A stretch of DNA of 64,000 nt. Source: Moraxella sp. FZFQ2102. GTDB taxonomy: Bacteria > Pseudomonadota > Gammaproteobacteria > Pseudomonadales > Moraxellaceae. A program made the translations under genes and the position numbers. Below the pieces are notes generated by a model. The model was given only the letters and a program-made list of their open reading frames with translations. It was not told the origin of the DNA and searched no databases. Location of the stretch: assembly GCF_024137865.1 (NCBI RefSeq), contig NZ_CP099960.1, positions 1,674,001 through 1,738,000 on the forward strand, given 5' to 3'. The stretch's first letter is position 1. Every line of letters begins with the position of its first letter. This document shows positions 18,179 to 26,954 of this stretch, piece by piece.

Positions 18179-18685
18179 ATGCAAAAGCCGCACATTCGCT
18201 TGGCGACGCGTGATGATTTGCCCAGATTGGTGGCGATTTTTAATGAAACGGTCGATGACAAGATCGCGCACGCGAGCCTTGCGCCGTATACGGTTGCCGA
18301 TCGTACGGCGTGGTTTGATACGCACAATGACGACACGCGCCCGATTTATGTAGTGTGCGATGATGATGGTCAGATCGTCGCATGGGCAAGTTTTAGTGAT
18401 TTGTACAGCTTGCCCGCTTATCACATCAGCGCTGAGATCAGCTTATACATCACCAAGCCATATCATCACAAGGGTTTGGGCAAGCTATTAGTGGCATTCA
18501 TGCTCAAAGTCGCACCACAGCACGGCATCAAAAATGTCGTGGCACTGATTTTCCGGCACAATCTGCCAAGTTTATCATTATTTGCACAGTTTGAATTCGT
18601 CGAATGGGGTGTGCTGCCGAACATCTGTGATATGGATGGGTTTTTGGCAGATACGGTGCTGATGGGTCGGTGCTTGCACGAGTAG
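18179..18685 (+). CDS. GNAT acetyltransferase, phosphinothricin acetyltransferase-like
   Basis: A 168-residue GNAT protein of the Pat/YncA type. It has IRLATRDDLPRLVAIFNETV at the N-terminus, the beta-strand AEISLYITKPYHHKGLGKLLV with the acetyl-CoA pyrophosphate loop (HHKGLG), and NLPSLSLFAQFEFVEWG before the C-terminal strand. Related enzymes acetylate amino-acid analogues such as methionine sulfoximine. The real substrate is unknown. It lies between miaB and the pilus operon with only 3 bases to the next start, so it may be co-transcribed with the pil genes. Confidence 0.82.
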   Translation: MQKPHIRLATRDDLPRLVAIFNETVDDKIAHASLAPYTVADRTAWFDTHNDDTRPIYVVCDDDGQIVAWASFSDLYSLPAYHISAEISLYITKPYHHKGLGKLLVAFMLKVAPQHGIKNVVALIFRHNLPSLSLFAQFEFVEWGVLPNICDMDGFLADTVLMGRCLHE

Positions 18686-18688
18686 GGT

Positions 18689-20575
18689 ATGTCAGTGGTT
18701 TCAATGCGTGCGCGACTGCAGGCTTGGCTGGGTCGGCAAGCGGATCAAGCGCCCATCGCAGGCGTGGTCTTTAGTGATACGGCGGTGAGCGTTGCGGTGA
18801 TGAGTGCGCATCATGGGCGCATGGATTTATTAGACTTTGCTGTCAGTCCGTGCGTTGATGCCATCGATCAAGGCAAAATCGTGGATAAATCGGCTTTGGC
18901 AAATGCACTAAGTACCGCGATGAGTCAGCTTAGTATTTTGCCAAGTCATGCTGCCTGTAGCGTGGTAGAAGAGCTTGTCATGCATCGCATGATTGAGCTG
19001 CCTGTGTGGCTTGATGATACAGCAATCGAAGCGGCGATTTTGCTGGATGCAGAGCAATACATCGGTCAGTCGCTCGATGATGTGTATATTGACTTTACTT
19101 GTCTTGAGATTGTTGGTGAGATACAGCGCATTCGCCTGACTATTGCTCATCGCCAAGCGGTCGATGATTGTACTGAAGTGCTGGCGATGGCAGGGCTGCA
19201 GACGGTCGCCATCGAGACGGGTGCGCTAAGTTGGGCGCGGGCGCTGTCGATATTTATGCCGATGACAGAGTCTGTGGCATTGGTGGAGATTGGGCGTGAT
19301 CAAAGCGCGCTTACGATCATTGATGGGGAGAAAATTACGCATCGCACGCTTGAATTTTTTGGCACGGACACTGTTAAGGTAGCTGAACATCAAGCAGAGA
19401 ATGCAGCAACTGATCAGCCAATCGATGAGATGATAAGTGATGATAAGCCTGCTGCGACACTGGATTTTTATGCATTTTTAAATAATACCAAAACGCAAAC
19501 AGATACCGAGCAAGCGACAGTCACGCAGTCATCAGCTGATACTAAGTCCACCAATGAACACGCTGCTGATCATCAATCAACCGATACCGATCCATCTAAT
19601 TTTATAACGGCAACGACCACTGAGCCCTATACCATCAGCTTTGATGATGCAGTGATAACTCATCCATCTGATGTGCGCCAAAACATTGATCAAACCATGC
19701 TTGATGATGTGCCGAATGATCATACAATCAATCAGCTACAGGCCCAAATCACAGCCATGCTGAATACTTACCAAACGCATCAAGCAGCACTGCCCAAGCG
19801 CATCATCATCGCCGGTGTCTCACAAGCATACTTGGCATTGATTGATAAACTGAACGCCCAAACTGACAGCACGGTGATGTTCGCTGCTGCACCGCAGATT
19901 GCCATGCCGATGCAGGCACAAGCGGTTGTACCCTTGCTACTGCCTGCGATGGCACTGTCGTTACACCATTCACCGCTCAATACACATAAGGCGATCAATC
20001 TACTACCTTGGCGTGATGAAGCGCGCGCCTTACAAGATCAAACCTTTAAGAAAAAGTTTACATTGATACTCATCACTGCTGCAGCTGTATTACTTGGCGT
20101 GTTCGCTGTGTTGGTATATTTGACCCATCAGCAGACAGCGGTGAATGATGTCATCGGTACGCGCATTGAGCAGAATAAAGACAAGCTTCGCGCCATCAAG
20201 CAGCTAGAGCAACAAAATCGCACCGCCAAAGCACAGCTTGCTGCTATGAATCTGTGGGGGCGGGATCATCAGACACTTGGTATTTGGCAAAACTTGCCAA
20301 ACCTTGTGCCAACAGGGGTGTATCTCGATGGACTGCGCCAGACAAATGATGAGATCACGATACAGGGCATGGCAAAGGATGCGACGCAGGTATCTGTTTT
20401 CGCCAGTCAGCTTGAGATGTCAGGGCAATTCACCCAAGTGCTTGTTACCGCTATCCAAAGCGTCGATACCGTGGTGCGTTTTACGATGACTGCCAAGCAC
20501 AGCACGCCTGTGATGGATGCATTATCTGATGAGAATACGCCATCAGATAATGATGTTATTGATAAGGAAAACTGA
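18689..20575 (+). CDS. pilMN: Fused PilM-PilN type IV pilus assembly protein
   Basis: One continuous 628-residue frame carries both inner-membrane platform proteins. Residues 20-230 are the actin-like PilM fold (AGVVFSDTAVSVAVMS, LLDAEQYIGQSLDDVYIDF, VALVEIGRDQSALTIIDG). Residues 235-345 are an acidic Thr/Asp-rich insertion. About 365-400 returns to a PilM-like end (KRIIIAGVSQAYLALIDKL). PilN follows from about residue 432 (INLLPWRDEARALQ), with a membrane helix (FTLILITAAAVLLGVFAVLVYL), a coiled coil and a PilN fold. In most bacteria these are two genes and PilM binds the PilN N-terminus (INLLPWR). Sequencing error is unlikely because the frame is open throughout. Confidence 0.88.
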   Translation: MSVVSMRARLQAWLGRQADQAPIAGVVFSDTAVSVAVMSAHHGRMDLLDFAVSPCVDAIDQGKIVDKSALANALSTAMSQLSILPSHAACSVVEELVMHRMIELPVWLDDTAIEAAILLDAEQYIGQSLDDVYIDFTCLEIVGEIQRIRLTIAHRQAVDDCTEVLAMAGLQTVAIETGALSWARALSIFMPMTESVALVEIGRDQSALTIIDGEKITHRTLEFFGTDTVKVAEHQAENAATDQPIDEMISDDKPAATLDFYAFLNNTKTQTDTEQATVTQSSADTKSTNEHAADHQSTDTDPSNFITATTTEPYTISFDDAVITHPSDVRQNIDQTMLDDVPNDHTINQLQAQITAMLNTYQTHQAALPKRIIIAGVSQAYLALIDKLNAQTDSTVMFAAAPQIAMPMQAQAVVPLLLPAMALSLHHSPLNTHKAINLLPWRDEARALQDQTFKKKFTLILITAAAVLLGVFAVLVYLTHQQTAVNDVIGTRIEQNKDKLRAIKQLEQQNRTAKAQLAAMNLWGRDHQTLGIWQNLPNLVPTGVYLDGLRQTNDEITIQGMAKDATQVSVFASQLEMSGQFTQVLVTAIQSVDTVVRFTMTAKHSTPVMDALSDENTPSDNDVIDKEN

Positions 20576-20578
20576 TCA

Positions 20579-21211
20579 ATGAAGTGGCATCATCAGGCAT
20601 CAATGGCAGAATTTTGGCAAAAGCTCAATCAGGTCAATCGCCATAACATCGCCCAAGCACCCAAATCGGTGCAGACGGTGGTGCTGATGCTGATCATCGC
20701 GGTGCTTGCCATATTTGCATGGCTTGTGCTGATCTCGCCGCAGTATGATAGATTGACCGCTGCACACAGCCAGCAGCTGCGCTTGATCGATGAATTTGCC
20801 CAAAGTCATCGACAGCTTGGGCAGTTCGATGCGACCAGACAGCGACTGATTGACGAAAATACCAAGTTGCAAGCACGGCTTTCACAGCTGCCTGTGAGCG
20901 CACCGATGACACAGATTGTCAGCGAATTACAAAGCCAAGCGGCCATGCATCAGGTGCGGATCCAAAGCGCGAGTGTGCAAGCGATGCGCATGACGCCCAA
21001 TGTTACTGAGCGACCGATCGCTGTGGTGGCAACAGGCAGTTATCATGATTTGGGTCAATGGCTGTTCGCACTGACGCAGCTGCCATTTTTGCTTGCGGTG
21101 TCGGATTTTGAGATCACTGCTGAGCAGGGCGGTCGGCTGCGTCTTACGATGACGGTGCTGACTTTCCAAGCCAATCCTAAGGCGCAAGATACGCAGGCTA
21201 AGGGGCAATGA
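20579..21211 (+). CDS. pilO: Type IV pilus assembly protein PilO
   Basis: Bitopic inner-membrane protein that pairs with PilN and PilP to align the pilus machine. The 210 residues show a cytoplasmic N-terminus, one membrane helix (about 32-52, TVVLMLIIAVLAIFAWLVLI), a coiled coil (DEFAQSHRQLGQFDATRQRL) and a periplasmic ferredoxin-like domain with the family motif TGSYHDLGQWLFALTQLP. The start is 3 bases after the pilMN stop, and the end overlaps pilP. Its place between PilN and PilP makes the call firm. Confidence 0.92.
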   Translation: MKWHHQASMAEFWQKLNQVNRHNIAQAPKSVQTVVLMLIIAVLAIFAWLVLISPQYDRLTAAHSQQLRLIDEFAQSHRQLGQFDATRQRLIDENTKLQARLSQLPVSAPMTQIVSELQSQAAMHQVRIQSASVQAMRMTPNVTERPIAVVATGSYHDLGQWLFALTQLPFLLAVSDFEITAEQGGRLRLTMTVLTFQANPKAQDTQAKGQ

Positions 21212-21864
21212 TGAAAATTTACCGTGCGTTATTTGCCTTGATTTTGCCAGTGCTACTGAGCGCGTGTGCAGAAGATGCCGAACAGACAGCCGATGAGAAA
21301 TTGTCCGCCATCACAAGTCAGCCGAGCGCACCGCAAGTGATGCCCCTGCCGACAGGCGCACCTGTGATCGGCGTTTATCAAGCGGGTAAAGATCCTTTTG
21401 CCAATCCTTGGCGCACGCAAGCAAAGACCGAACCTGTCAATGACACCGCAAGCACCCAAGTGAGCAAAGCAGAAAGTAGAGCAAGCGATCAAAAGCGCGA
21501 TAAAAATACTGACGATACATCGCCAAAACCTGTGCTGAATGAACCTAAAGCAGATACTAAACCTATCCCAAAAATACTCGGCAAAATTATCAGTATCGAT
21601 GATACACGAGTGCGCGAACCGCTTGAAAATTATGAACTTAGCCAGCTGATTTATCAAGGGCGGATCAGCGATCACACGCGACAAATTGCTTTGGTACGAA
21701 GCCCTGATGGCTTTGTGCATCAGCTGAGCGTTGGGCGTTATATCGGGCGGCATCATGGACTCGTCACACAGATTACACCTACGCAGATAGCTATCACAGA
21801 AGCGGTGCTTGGTGATGATGGGCGATATTATGAGCGGCAGAGCATGATGTCATTTGCCAAATGA
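21208..21864 (+). CDS. pilP: Pilotin-like lipoprotein PilP
   Basis: Inner-membrane lipoprotein linking PilN/PilO to the PilQ secretin. The signal peptide has lipobox LLSAC (Cys about residue 20). The next 100 residues are disordered and charged (SKAESRASDQKRDKNTDD). The C-terminal domain has the PilP pattern REPLENYELSQLIYQGRI...LVRSPDGFVHQLSVGRYIGRHHG. The start overlaps the pilO stop (ATGATGA), so translation is coupled; the second ATG may also serve. The 218 residues are slightly above the usual size because of the linker. Confidence 0.92.
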   Translation: MMKIYRALFALILPVLLSACAEDAEQTADEKLSAITSQPSAPQVMPLPTGAPVIGVYQAGKDPFANPWRTQAKTEPVNDTASTQVSKAESRASDQKRDKNTDDTSPKPVLNEPKADTKPIPKILGKIISIDDTRVREPLENYELSQLIYQGRISDHTRQIALVRSPDGFVHQLSVGRYIGRHHGLVTQITPTQIAITEAVLGDDGRYYERQSMMSFAK

Positions 21865-21928
21865 TCATTGTGGTATTTTTATCAATTTTACAAATTTATC
21901 AATAAAATCAATCGAGTATAAATCAAGC

Positions 21929-23356
21929 ATGAAACACTTAAGCAACTGGATGATGGCGCTTTTGCCTTTGTGTGCGATGACGGCATATGCCAATGACGCA
22001 GCTGATACACCCACTGTCAATCCAAGTGCTGCGCAGGGCTACACGGGTGCGCCGATTAGCCTTGAGTTTGCAGATATGCCAGTTCGCGCGGTGCTTGATG
22101 TGCTTGCAAGCTTTACAGGTATCAATATCATCACCGATGACAGCGTGACAGGCAACATGACCATCAGGCTCACCCAAGTACCATGGGATCAGGCGTTCGA
22201 TGTGGTGATGCAGATGCGCAATTTATCTGTGCTAAAAAACGGCAATGTTTGGCTTGTCAGCTCAAAATCCATTCAGCCCAATCAGCCGATCATCACCGAT
22301 TATGTCAGGCTCAATTACGCCATGGCAAGCGACATCGCCGCACTGATCATGGGACAAAAAACCGAACGCGGTAACATCAACCGCAGTAGTAGAAATGAGA
22401 ATTTGCACAGTATCTTGCCCACGGTGCGCGTGCAGAATTCTGATGAAGTCATCACCACCAGTGAGCGCGGCAGTCTATTATCTGAAAAAGGAACAGTCAC
22501 GGTCGATCAGCGCACCAACACCTTAATTATCCAAGACACCGCGCAAAGCATCGCCAACTTACGGCAGATGATCGCACAGCTGGATATTCCTGTTGAGCAG
22601 GTGATGATCGAAGCGCGCATCGTCTCAGCGAACCAAAGCTTCGGCAGGCAACTGGGTGCGCGACTGGGTGCGCAGGCGCGGATCGGCAATGTGCAAGTCG
22701 GCGGCTCACAAAATGCCCTATGGGAAGCGCGTCGCTTGGGCGCAGGCGGTGGCGAGTTTTACCCTGATTATCAAGCGGTGAATCTGGGCGTGGATAATGC
22801 CTTGGGACGCATTGCATTTGGCTTATTAAACCTGCCTGATGGCGTATTGGATTTGGAATTATCCGCGATGCAAGCTGAAAATAAGGGCGAAGTCATCTCC
22901 ACGCCAAGCGTGCTCACCGCCGATAAACAAATGGCGCGCATCTCATCGGGCGTGCAGATTCCCTATCAAGAAACGACTTTTTCGGGGGCGACCACGACCA
23001 CCTTTAAAGAAGCGGCGCTCTTGCTTGAAGCCACGCCATCGATTACCCCTGATGGTAAAATCGTGCTTAAATTGGTCATCAAAAATGGCAATCCAGTCAG
23101 TACCTTTGGCAGTATCGCCATCCAAGAAGATGCCATCGAGACCAATGTCATCGTCGAAAATGGACAAACGGTGGTGCTTGGTGGCATCTATCGTCACAGT
23201 GACCAAAACCAAAATAACAAAGTACCACTGCTGGGCGAAATCCCTGTGTTGGGTCGTCTGTTTCGCTATGATGAGAAGGGCAATGACAAATCTGAGCTCT
23301 TGATTTTCATCACCCCAAAGTTGCTCGCAGCACCGCCAAGCCAAGGCAAAATATAG
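21929..23356 (+). CDS. pilQ: Type IV pilus secretin PilQ, short form
   Basis: Outer-membrane secretin through which type IV pili extend and DNA enters during transformation. From the preferred ATG it has about 475 residues with a signal peptide (MMALLPLCAMTAYA). The secretin N0-type domain follows (ISLEFADMPVRAVLDVLASFTGINI), then an N1 domain (DYVRLNYAMASDIAALI), then the secretin core (VEQVMIEARIVSANQSFGRQLGARLG, VISTPSVLTADKQMARISSG, VVLGGIYRHSDQ, VPLLGEIPVLGRLFR). The amidase-N-terminal (AMIN) domains of the roughly 700-residue PilQ proteins are absent. An in-frame start 25 codons upstream has no signal sequence and is disfavoured. Confidence 0.92.
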   Translation: MKHLSNWMMALLPLCAMTAYANDAADTPTVNPSAAQGYTGAPISLEFADMPVRAVLDVLASFTGINIITDDSVTGNMTIRLTQVPWDQAFDVVMQMRNLSVLKNGNVWLVSSKSIQPNQPIITDYVRLNYAMASDIAALIMGQKTERGNINRSSRNENLHSILPTVRVQNSDEVITTSERGSLLSEKGTVTVDQRTNTLIIQDTAQSIANLRQMIAQLDIPVEQVMIEARIVSANQSFGRQLGARLGAQARIGNVQVGGSQNALWEARRLGAGGGEFYPDYQAVNLGVDNALGRIAFGLLNLPDGVLDLELSAMQAENKGEVISTPSVLTADKQMARISSGVQIPYQETTFSGATTTTFKEAALLLEATPSITPDGKIVLKLVIKNGNPVSTFGSIAIQEDAIETNVIVENGQTVVLGGIYRHSDQNQNNKVPLLGEIPVLGRLFRYDEKGNDKSELLIFITPKLLAAPPSQGKI

Positions 23357-23460
23357 CATGAGCGCAGATCTGAACAAAACTACAAATAAAAATAGTGGCA
23401 AGAACCTGCCAAAACTTGTATCATAGGCTATTTATAAAAGATTTTATTGGAAACGATAAT

Positions 23461-24066
23461 ATGCAAGATGCGGACTCGGCAATCATCGAAGAAGTGGTGG
23501 TTGAAAAAACCAATACGGCACTCGCCAAGCAATTGCCGTCCATTTATTTAGTAGGGCCGATGGGCGCAGGCAAGACCACGATTGGTAAGCTGCTTGCCAA
23601 GCATTTGGGCCGCCAGTTCATTGATTGTGATTGGTATATCGTCGATCAGACAGGGGCGGACATTCCGTGGATTTTTGAAAAAGAAGGCGAAACAGGCTTT
23701 CGTGAACGCGAAACGCGCGCTTTGATGGAGCTGACCGCGATGCCCAATCTTGTTATGGCGACAGGCGGCGGCGCGGTAGGTCGCAGCGAAAATCGCGAGC
23801 TATTAAAGCAAGGCTTGGTGATTTATCTGGACGCTACAGTCGATACACAGCTGATCCGCACCAAAAAAGACAAAAACCGTCCCTTGCTGCAGTCGGACAA
23901 TCCGCGCGCTGTACTTGAGAAATTATACGCCGAGCGCAATCCCTTATACCGTGAAGTGGCGGATATCATCGTGCCGACTGGGCGTGCTTACCCCAAGCAG
24001 ATGGTACACGATATTTTAGAAATTTTAAAAAATTATCATGAAGAATGTCGTCAATTGACATCATAA
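23461..24066 (+). CDS. aroK: Shikimate kinase
   Basis: Phosphorylates shikimate at C3, the fifth step of the shikimate pathway. It has the P-loop GPMGAGKTTIGKLLAKHLG, the shikimate-binding FIDCDWYIVDQTGADIPWIFEKEGETGFRERE (Asp and Arg ligands), the glycine loop VMATGGGAVGRSENR and the lid DKNRPLLQ. About 201 residues are counted from the ATG after GGAAACGATA; the N-terminal extension of about 25 residues is longer than in E. coli AroK (173). The pilQ-aroK-aroB order is the classic gamma-proteobacterial one. Confidence 0.95.
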   Translation: MQDADSAIIEEVVVEKTNTALAKQLPSIYLVGPMGAGKTTIGKLLAKHLGRQFIDCDWYIVDQTGADIPWIFEKEGETGFRERETRALMELTAMPNLVMATGGGAVGRSENRELLKQGLVIYLDATVDTQLIRTKKDKNRPLLQSDNPRAVLEKLYAERNPLYREVADIIVPTGRAYPKQMVHDILEILKNYHEECRQLTS

Positions 24067-24137
24067 AAAGGTAAAAATACAAATTTGAGTTGATTGGTAT
24101 TTATTAGCATTACAAGAAATAAAGGATAAGTGTCACC

Positions 24138-25226
24138 ATGTCAAGCAGTACTTTATTGGTTCATACCCAAAGCCATGATTACCCGATTTTTATTTGTGCA
24201 AGTCATGGCACGCCTGATCTTGCCACCAAGCTTGTGCCATATATTAAGGGTAAACAGGTGCTGATTGTCAGCAATGATGTGGTCGCACCTTTGTATTTGG
24301 ACGGTCTAAAAAGCGCGCTTGTGGCTCAAGGCTTTATCGCTCATAGCGTGGTGCTGCCTGATGGTGAAGCGCACAAGAACCAAGACAGTATCAATGCCAT
24401 TTATGATACGCTGCTTGAGCAGCATTTTGCGCGCGATTGCACTTTGGTCGCTCTGGGCGGCGGTGTCATCGGTGATATGACAGGCTTTGCGGCGGCAAGC
24501 TTTATGCGCGGGGTGGATTTCATCCAGGTACCAACGACTTTGCTTGCCCAGGTAGATTCTAGTGTCGGCGGCAAAACAGGCATCAATCACCCGCGTGGCA
24601 AAAATATGATCGGTGCATTTTGGCAGCCGCAATGCGTGCTGGCTGATATGGCGACTTTTAAGACCTTGCCAAAGCGTGAGTTTGCCGCAGGTATGGCAGA
24701 AGTTATTAAGTATGCCTTAATTATGGATGCTGATTTTCTGACTTGGCTAGAAGACAATGCTGATGCCATCACTGCCCAAGATGGTGCGATTTTGGGCGAG
24801 ATGGTGCATCGCTGCTGCGACTTTAAAGCGCAAGTGGTCGCCGAAGATGAGCGCGAAGCCGGCAGGCGCGCACTTTTGAATTTCGGTCATACTTTTGGCC
24901 ATGTCATCGAAGCACATCAAGGCTATGGCGCATGGCTGCATGGGGAAGCGGTGGCGGTCGGTATGGTGCAAGCGGCGCAGATGTCATTTAAGCTAGGCTT
25001 AATCAGTGCGGACGATGTCGCGCGTATCATTCGTGTGATTGAGCGATTTGATTTACCAACCACGCCGCCACAAATCGCGGTCGATGAAGCATTAGATCTG
25101 ATGGGTCATGATAAGAAAGTGCAGCAAGGCAAAATTCGCTTGGTACTACTACGAGCCATCGGTGATGCGTTTGTGACGGCGGATTTTGAGTTATCGACAC
25201 TAGAATCGGTATTGGCAGGCGCATAA
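24138..25226 (+). CDS. aroB: 3-dehydroquinate synthase
   Basis: NAD- and zinc-dependent enzyme of the shikimate pathway that converts DAHP to 3-dehydroquinate. It has the nucleotide-binding ALGGGVIGDMTGFAAASFMRG, VPTTLLAQVDSSVGGKTGINH, and zinc ligands in AGMAEVIKYALI, NFGHTFGHVIEA and LHGEAVAVGM. The 362 residues are standard. It follows aroK after about 70 bases on the same strand and precedes a SPOR protein, matching aroK-aroB-damX in E. coli. Confidence 0.97.
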   Translation: MSSSTLLVHTQSHDYPIFICASHGTPDLATKLVPYIKGKQVLIVSNDVVAPLYLDGLKSALVAQGFIAHSVVLPDGEAHKNQDSINAIYDTLLEQHFARDCTLVALGGGVIGDMTGFAAASFMRGVDFIQVPTTLLAQVDSSVGGKTGINHPRGKNMIGAFWQPQCVLADMATFKTLPKREFAAGMAEVIKYALIMDADFLTWLEDNADAITAQDGAILGEMVHRCCDFKAQVVAEDEREAGRRALLNFGHTFGHVIEAHQGYGAWLHGEAVAVGMVQAAQMSFKLGLISADDVARIIRVIERFDLPTTPPQIAVDEALDLMGHDKKVQQGKIRLVLLRAIGDAFVTADFELSTLESVLAGA

Positions 25227-25262
25227 AGATTTATTTGTTTATTTAATTTCAAGGTTAAGATT

Positions 25263-26258
25263 ATGTCGCAAAATCAAGCGATGAGTTCACAATATTTTCG
25301 ACGCCAATCTAAGCTGTGGCTGATTGGCGCAGGCGTGATTGCGGTGGCTTGGCTGCTAGTGTGGCTAACTTCTACCGCGCCAACGATCATCAAAAAACCC
25401 GCCCAAGCCGATGAAGTGGTTCAGGCGGCATTGCCAAAGCGCATCGATCATCTGCGTGACCTTGAAAAAGAAGTCAAGCCGATCGATTTTTCAACCTTGA
25501 TCCGCGATATGCGCACCTATCCGGCTGAGTTTCGCGATAAGATTTTCTTTGAAAATGTCGCGAACAAATACACAGTTCAGCTGATGGATGTCGCCGAAAA
25601 TCAGGTGATCGTCGATTATCTTGACAGCCAAGAAAATCGTGATAAATACGCGTATTTTCGCTATCTGGACGCCAACAAAAAACCGCACTATATCTTGACC
25701 TTTGGGCAGTTTGCCAGCATGGATGAAGCCAATGCCGCGCTGAAGACGCAGGATTTTGGTTTACCAAGCAGTCTTGCACCAAAGGCGGTGAAAGCAGGTG
25801 ATTATTTAACCATTATTGATAATTATATGCGCGCTGACTCGATCAGCGATATGGCAAGTACACAGCCGCGCCGCATCAATCTGCAAGCGACACGCAGCGA
25901 AATCCCTGTGCAGGCAGCCACGCGCGCCGATCAGGATTTGGCACGCCGCAGTATTGAGCAAGCACAAGCACGCGCCCAAGAAGCACAAGCCAATGAACGC
26001 CGTCGCCAAGAGCGAGAATTGGCACGCGCACAGCTGAATAATGAAGCAGGTGCAGTGCAAGGTGAGATCTCGCGCAATTATGCACCAAGCAATGAGCCGC
26101 GTGCCGCTGAAACACCGACGCCACCTGTGCTGACGCCACCACAGGCAGAATCTGCACCAAAGCCTGAGCTAAAACCTGAAGCTAAGCCAGAGCCAAAAGC
26201 AGAGACGCCAGCGCCAGCGCCGACAGCTCAGCCTGATGCCAATGCCGATACGCAATAA
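25263..26258 (+). CDS. DamX-like SPOR-domain membrane protein
   Basis: A 331-residue bitopic inner-membrane protein in the damX position after aroB. It has a short cytoplasmic part, a membrane helix (about 18-40, LWLIGAGVIAVAWLLVWL), and a SPOR-like fold at about residues 95-190 (KYTVQLMDVAENQVIVDYL, YILTFGQFASMDEANAAL, GDYLTIIDNY). SPOR domains bind denuded septal peptidoglycan. After the domain come an Ala/Gln/Arg-rich coiled coil and a Pro/Glu/Lys-rich tail (PKPELKPEAKPEPKAE). In E. coli DamX the SPOR domain is C-terminal, so the order here is unusual. A role in division is inferred. Confidence 0.78.
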   Translation: MSQNQAMSSQYFRRQSKLWLIGAGVIAVAWLLVWLTSTAPTIIKKPAQADEVVQAALPKRIDHLRDLEKEVKPIDFSTLIRDMRTYPAEFRDKIFFENVANKYTVQLMDVAENQVIVDYLDSQENRDKYAYFRYLDANKKPHYILTFGQFASMDEANAALKTQDFGLPSSLAPKAVKAGDYLTIIDNYMRADSISDMASTQPRRINLQATRSEIPVQAATRADQDLARRSIEQAQARAQEAQANERRRQERELARAQLNNEAGAVQGEISRNYAPSNEPRAAETPTPPVLTPPQAESAPKPELKPEAKPEPKAETPAPAPTAQPDANADTQ

Positions 26259-26285
26259 TTTAGTAAAATTAAACGAGAATACTCC

Positions 26286-26915
26286 ATGACTCCACAAACG
26301 CAAGCACAGGCAGTGCTCGAGTTATTAAAAGCAGGCAACGAGCGTTATGTGTCCAATCTTGCCAGCACTGAAGATCTCCGCATTCCACCGCCGACTTTGG
26401 TCAAGGAGCAAAATCCGCGCGCCATCATCTTGGGTTGTTCGGATGCGCGTGTGCCTGTTGAGCTGATTTTTGATCAGGGTTTGGGTGATTTGTTTGTGAT
26501 TCGCGTGGCGGGCAATGTCGTTGCGCCTAGCCAAATCGGCTCGATTGAATTTGCCGCTGAGAAATTCGGCACGCGCCTTGTGGTGGTGATGGGGCATTCG
26601 CACTGTGGCGCGGTGACAGCGTGTATCGAAGCTTTGGTCAATCCTGATCAATACTACTCACCGAACTTACAATCCATCGTCGATCGCATTCGCCCAAGCG
26701 TGCTGAACCTGCATGAGATCGCCACGGCATCAGGTGATGATGTGGATATGGATGAGCTGATCGATCGCTCGATTCGCGCCAATGTGCGAATGTCGGTCGC
26801 GCAGCTGCGTCACGGCTCGCGTATATTAGAAGATATGGTTGAAGCGGGTGATCTGCTCATCGTCGGCGCCGAATACGATGTGGCGACTGGGCGTGTGAAA
26901 TTTTTTGAAAATTAA
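26286..26915 (+). CDS. can: Beta-class carbonic anhydrase
   Basis: Zinc enzyme that interconverts CO2 and bicarbonate in the cytosol, supplying bicarbonate to carboxylases. It has the first zinc Cys and catalytic Asp-Arg pair in ILGCSDARVPVE, RVAGNVVAPSQIGSIEFA, and the second zinc His and Cys in VVMGHSHCGAV. The 209 residues match the can/cynT family. ATG follows GAGAATACTCC. The neighbours (SPOR protein and glyoxalase) give no functional hint. Confidence 0.95.
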   Translation: MTPQTQAQAVLELLKAGNERYVSNLASTEDLRIPPPTLVKEQNPRAIILGCSDARVPVELIFDQGLGDLFVIRVAGNVVAPSQIGSIEFAAEKFGTRLVVVMGHSHCGAVTACIEALVNPDQYYSPNLQSIVDRIRPSVLNLHEIATASGDDVDMDELIDRSIRANVRMSVAQLRHGSRILEDMVEAGDLLIVGAEYDVATGRVKFFEN

Positions 26916-26954
26916 TTCAAATTAATAAATTTAGACTAAGTACAAAGGTGAATT

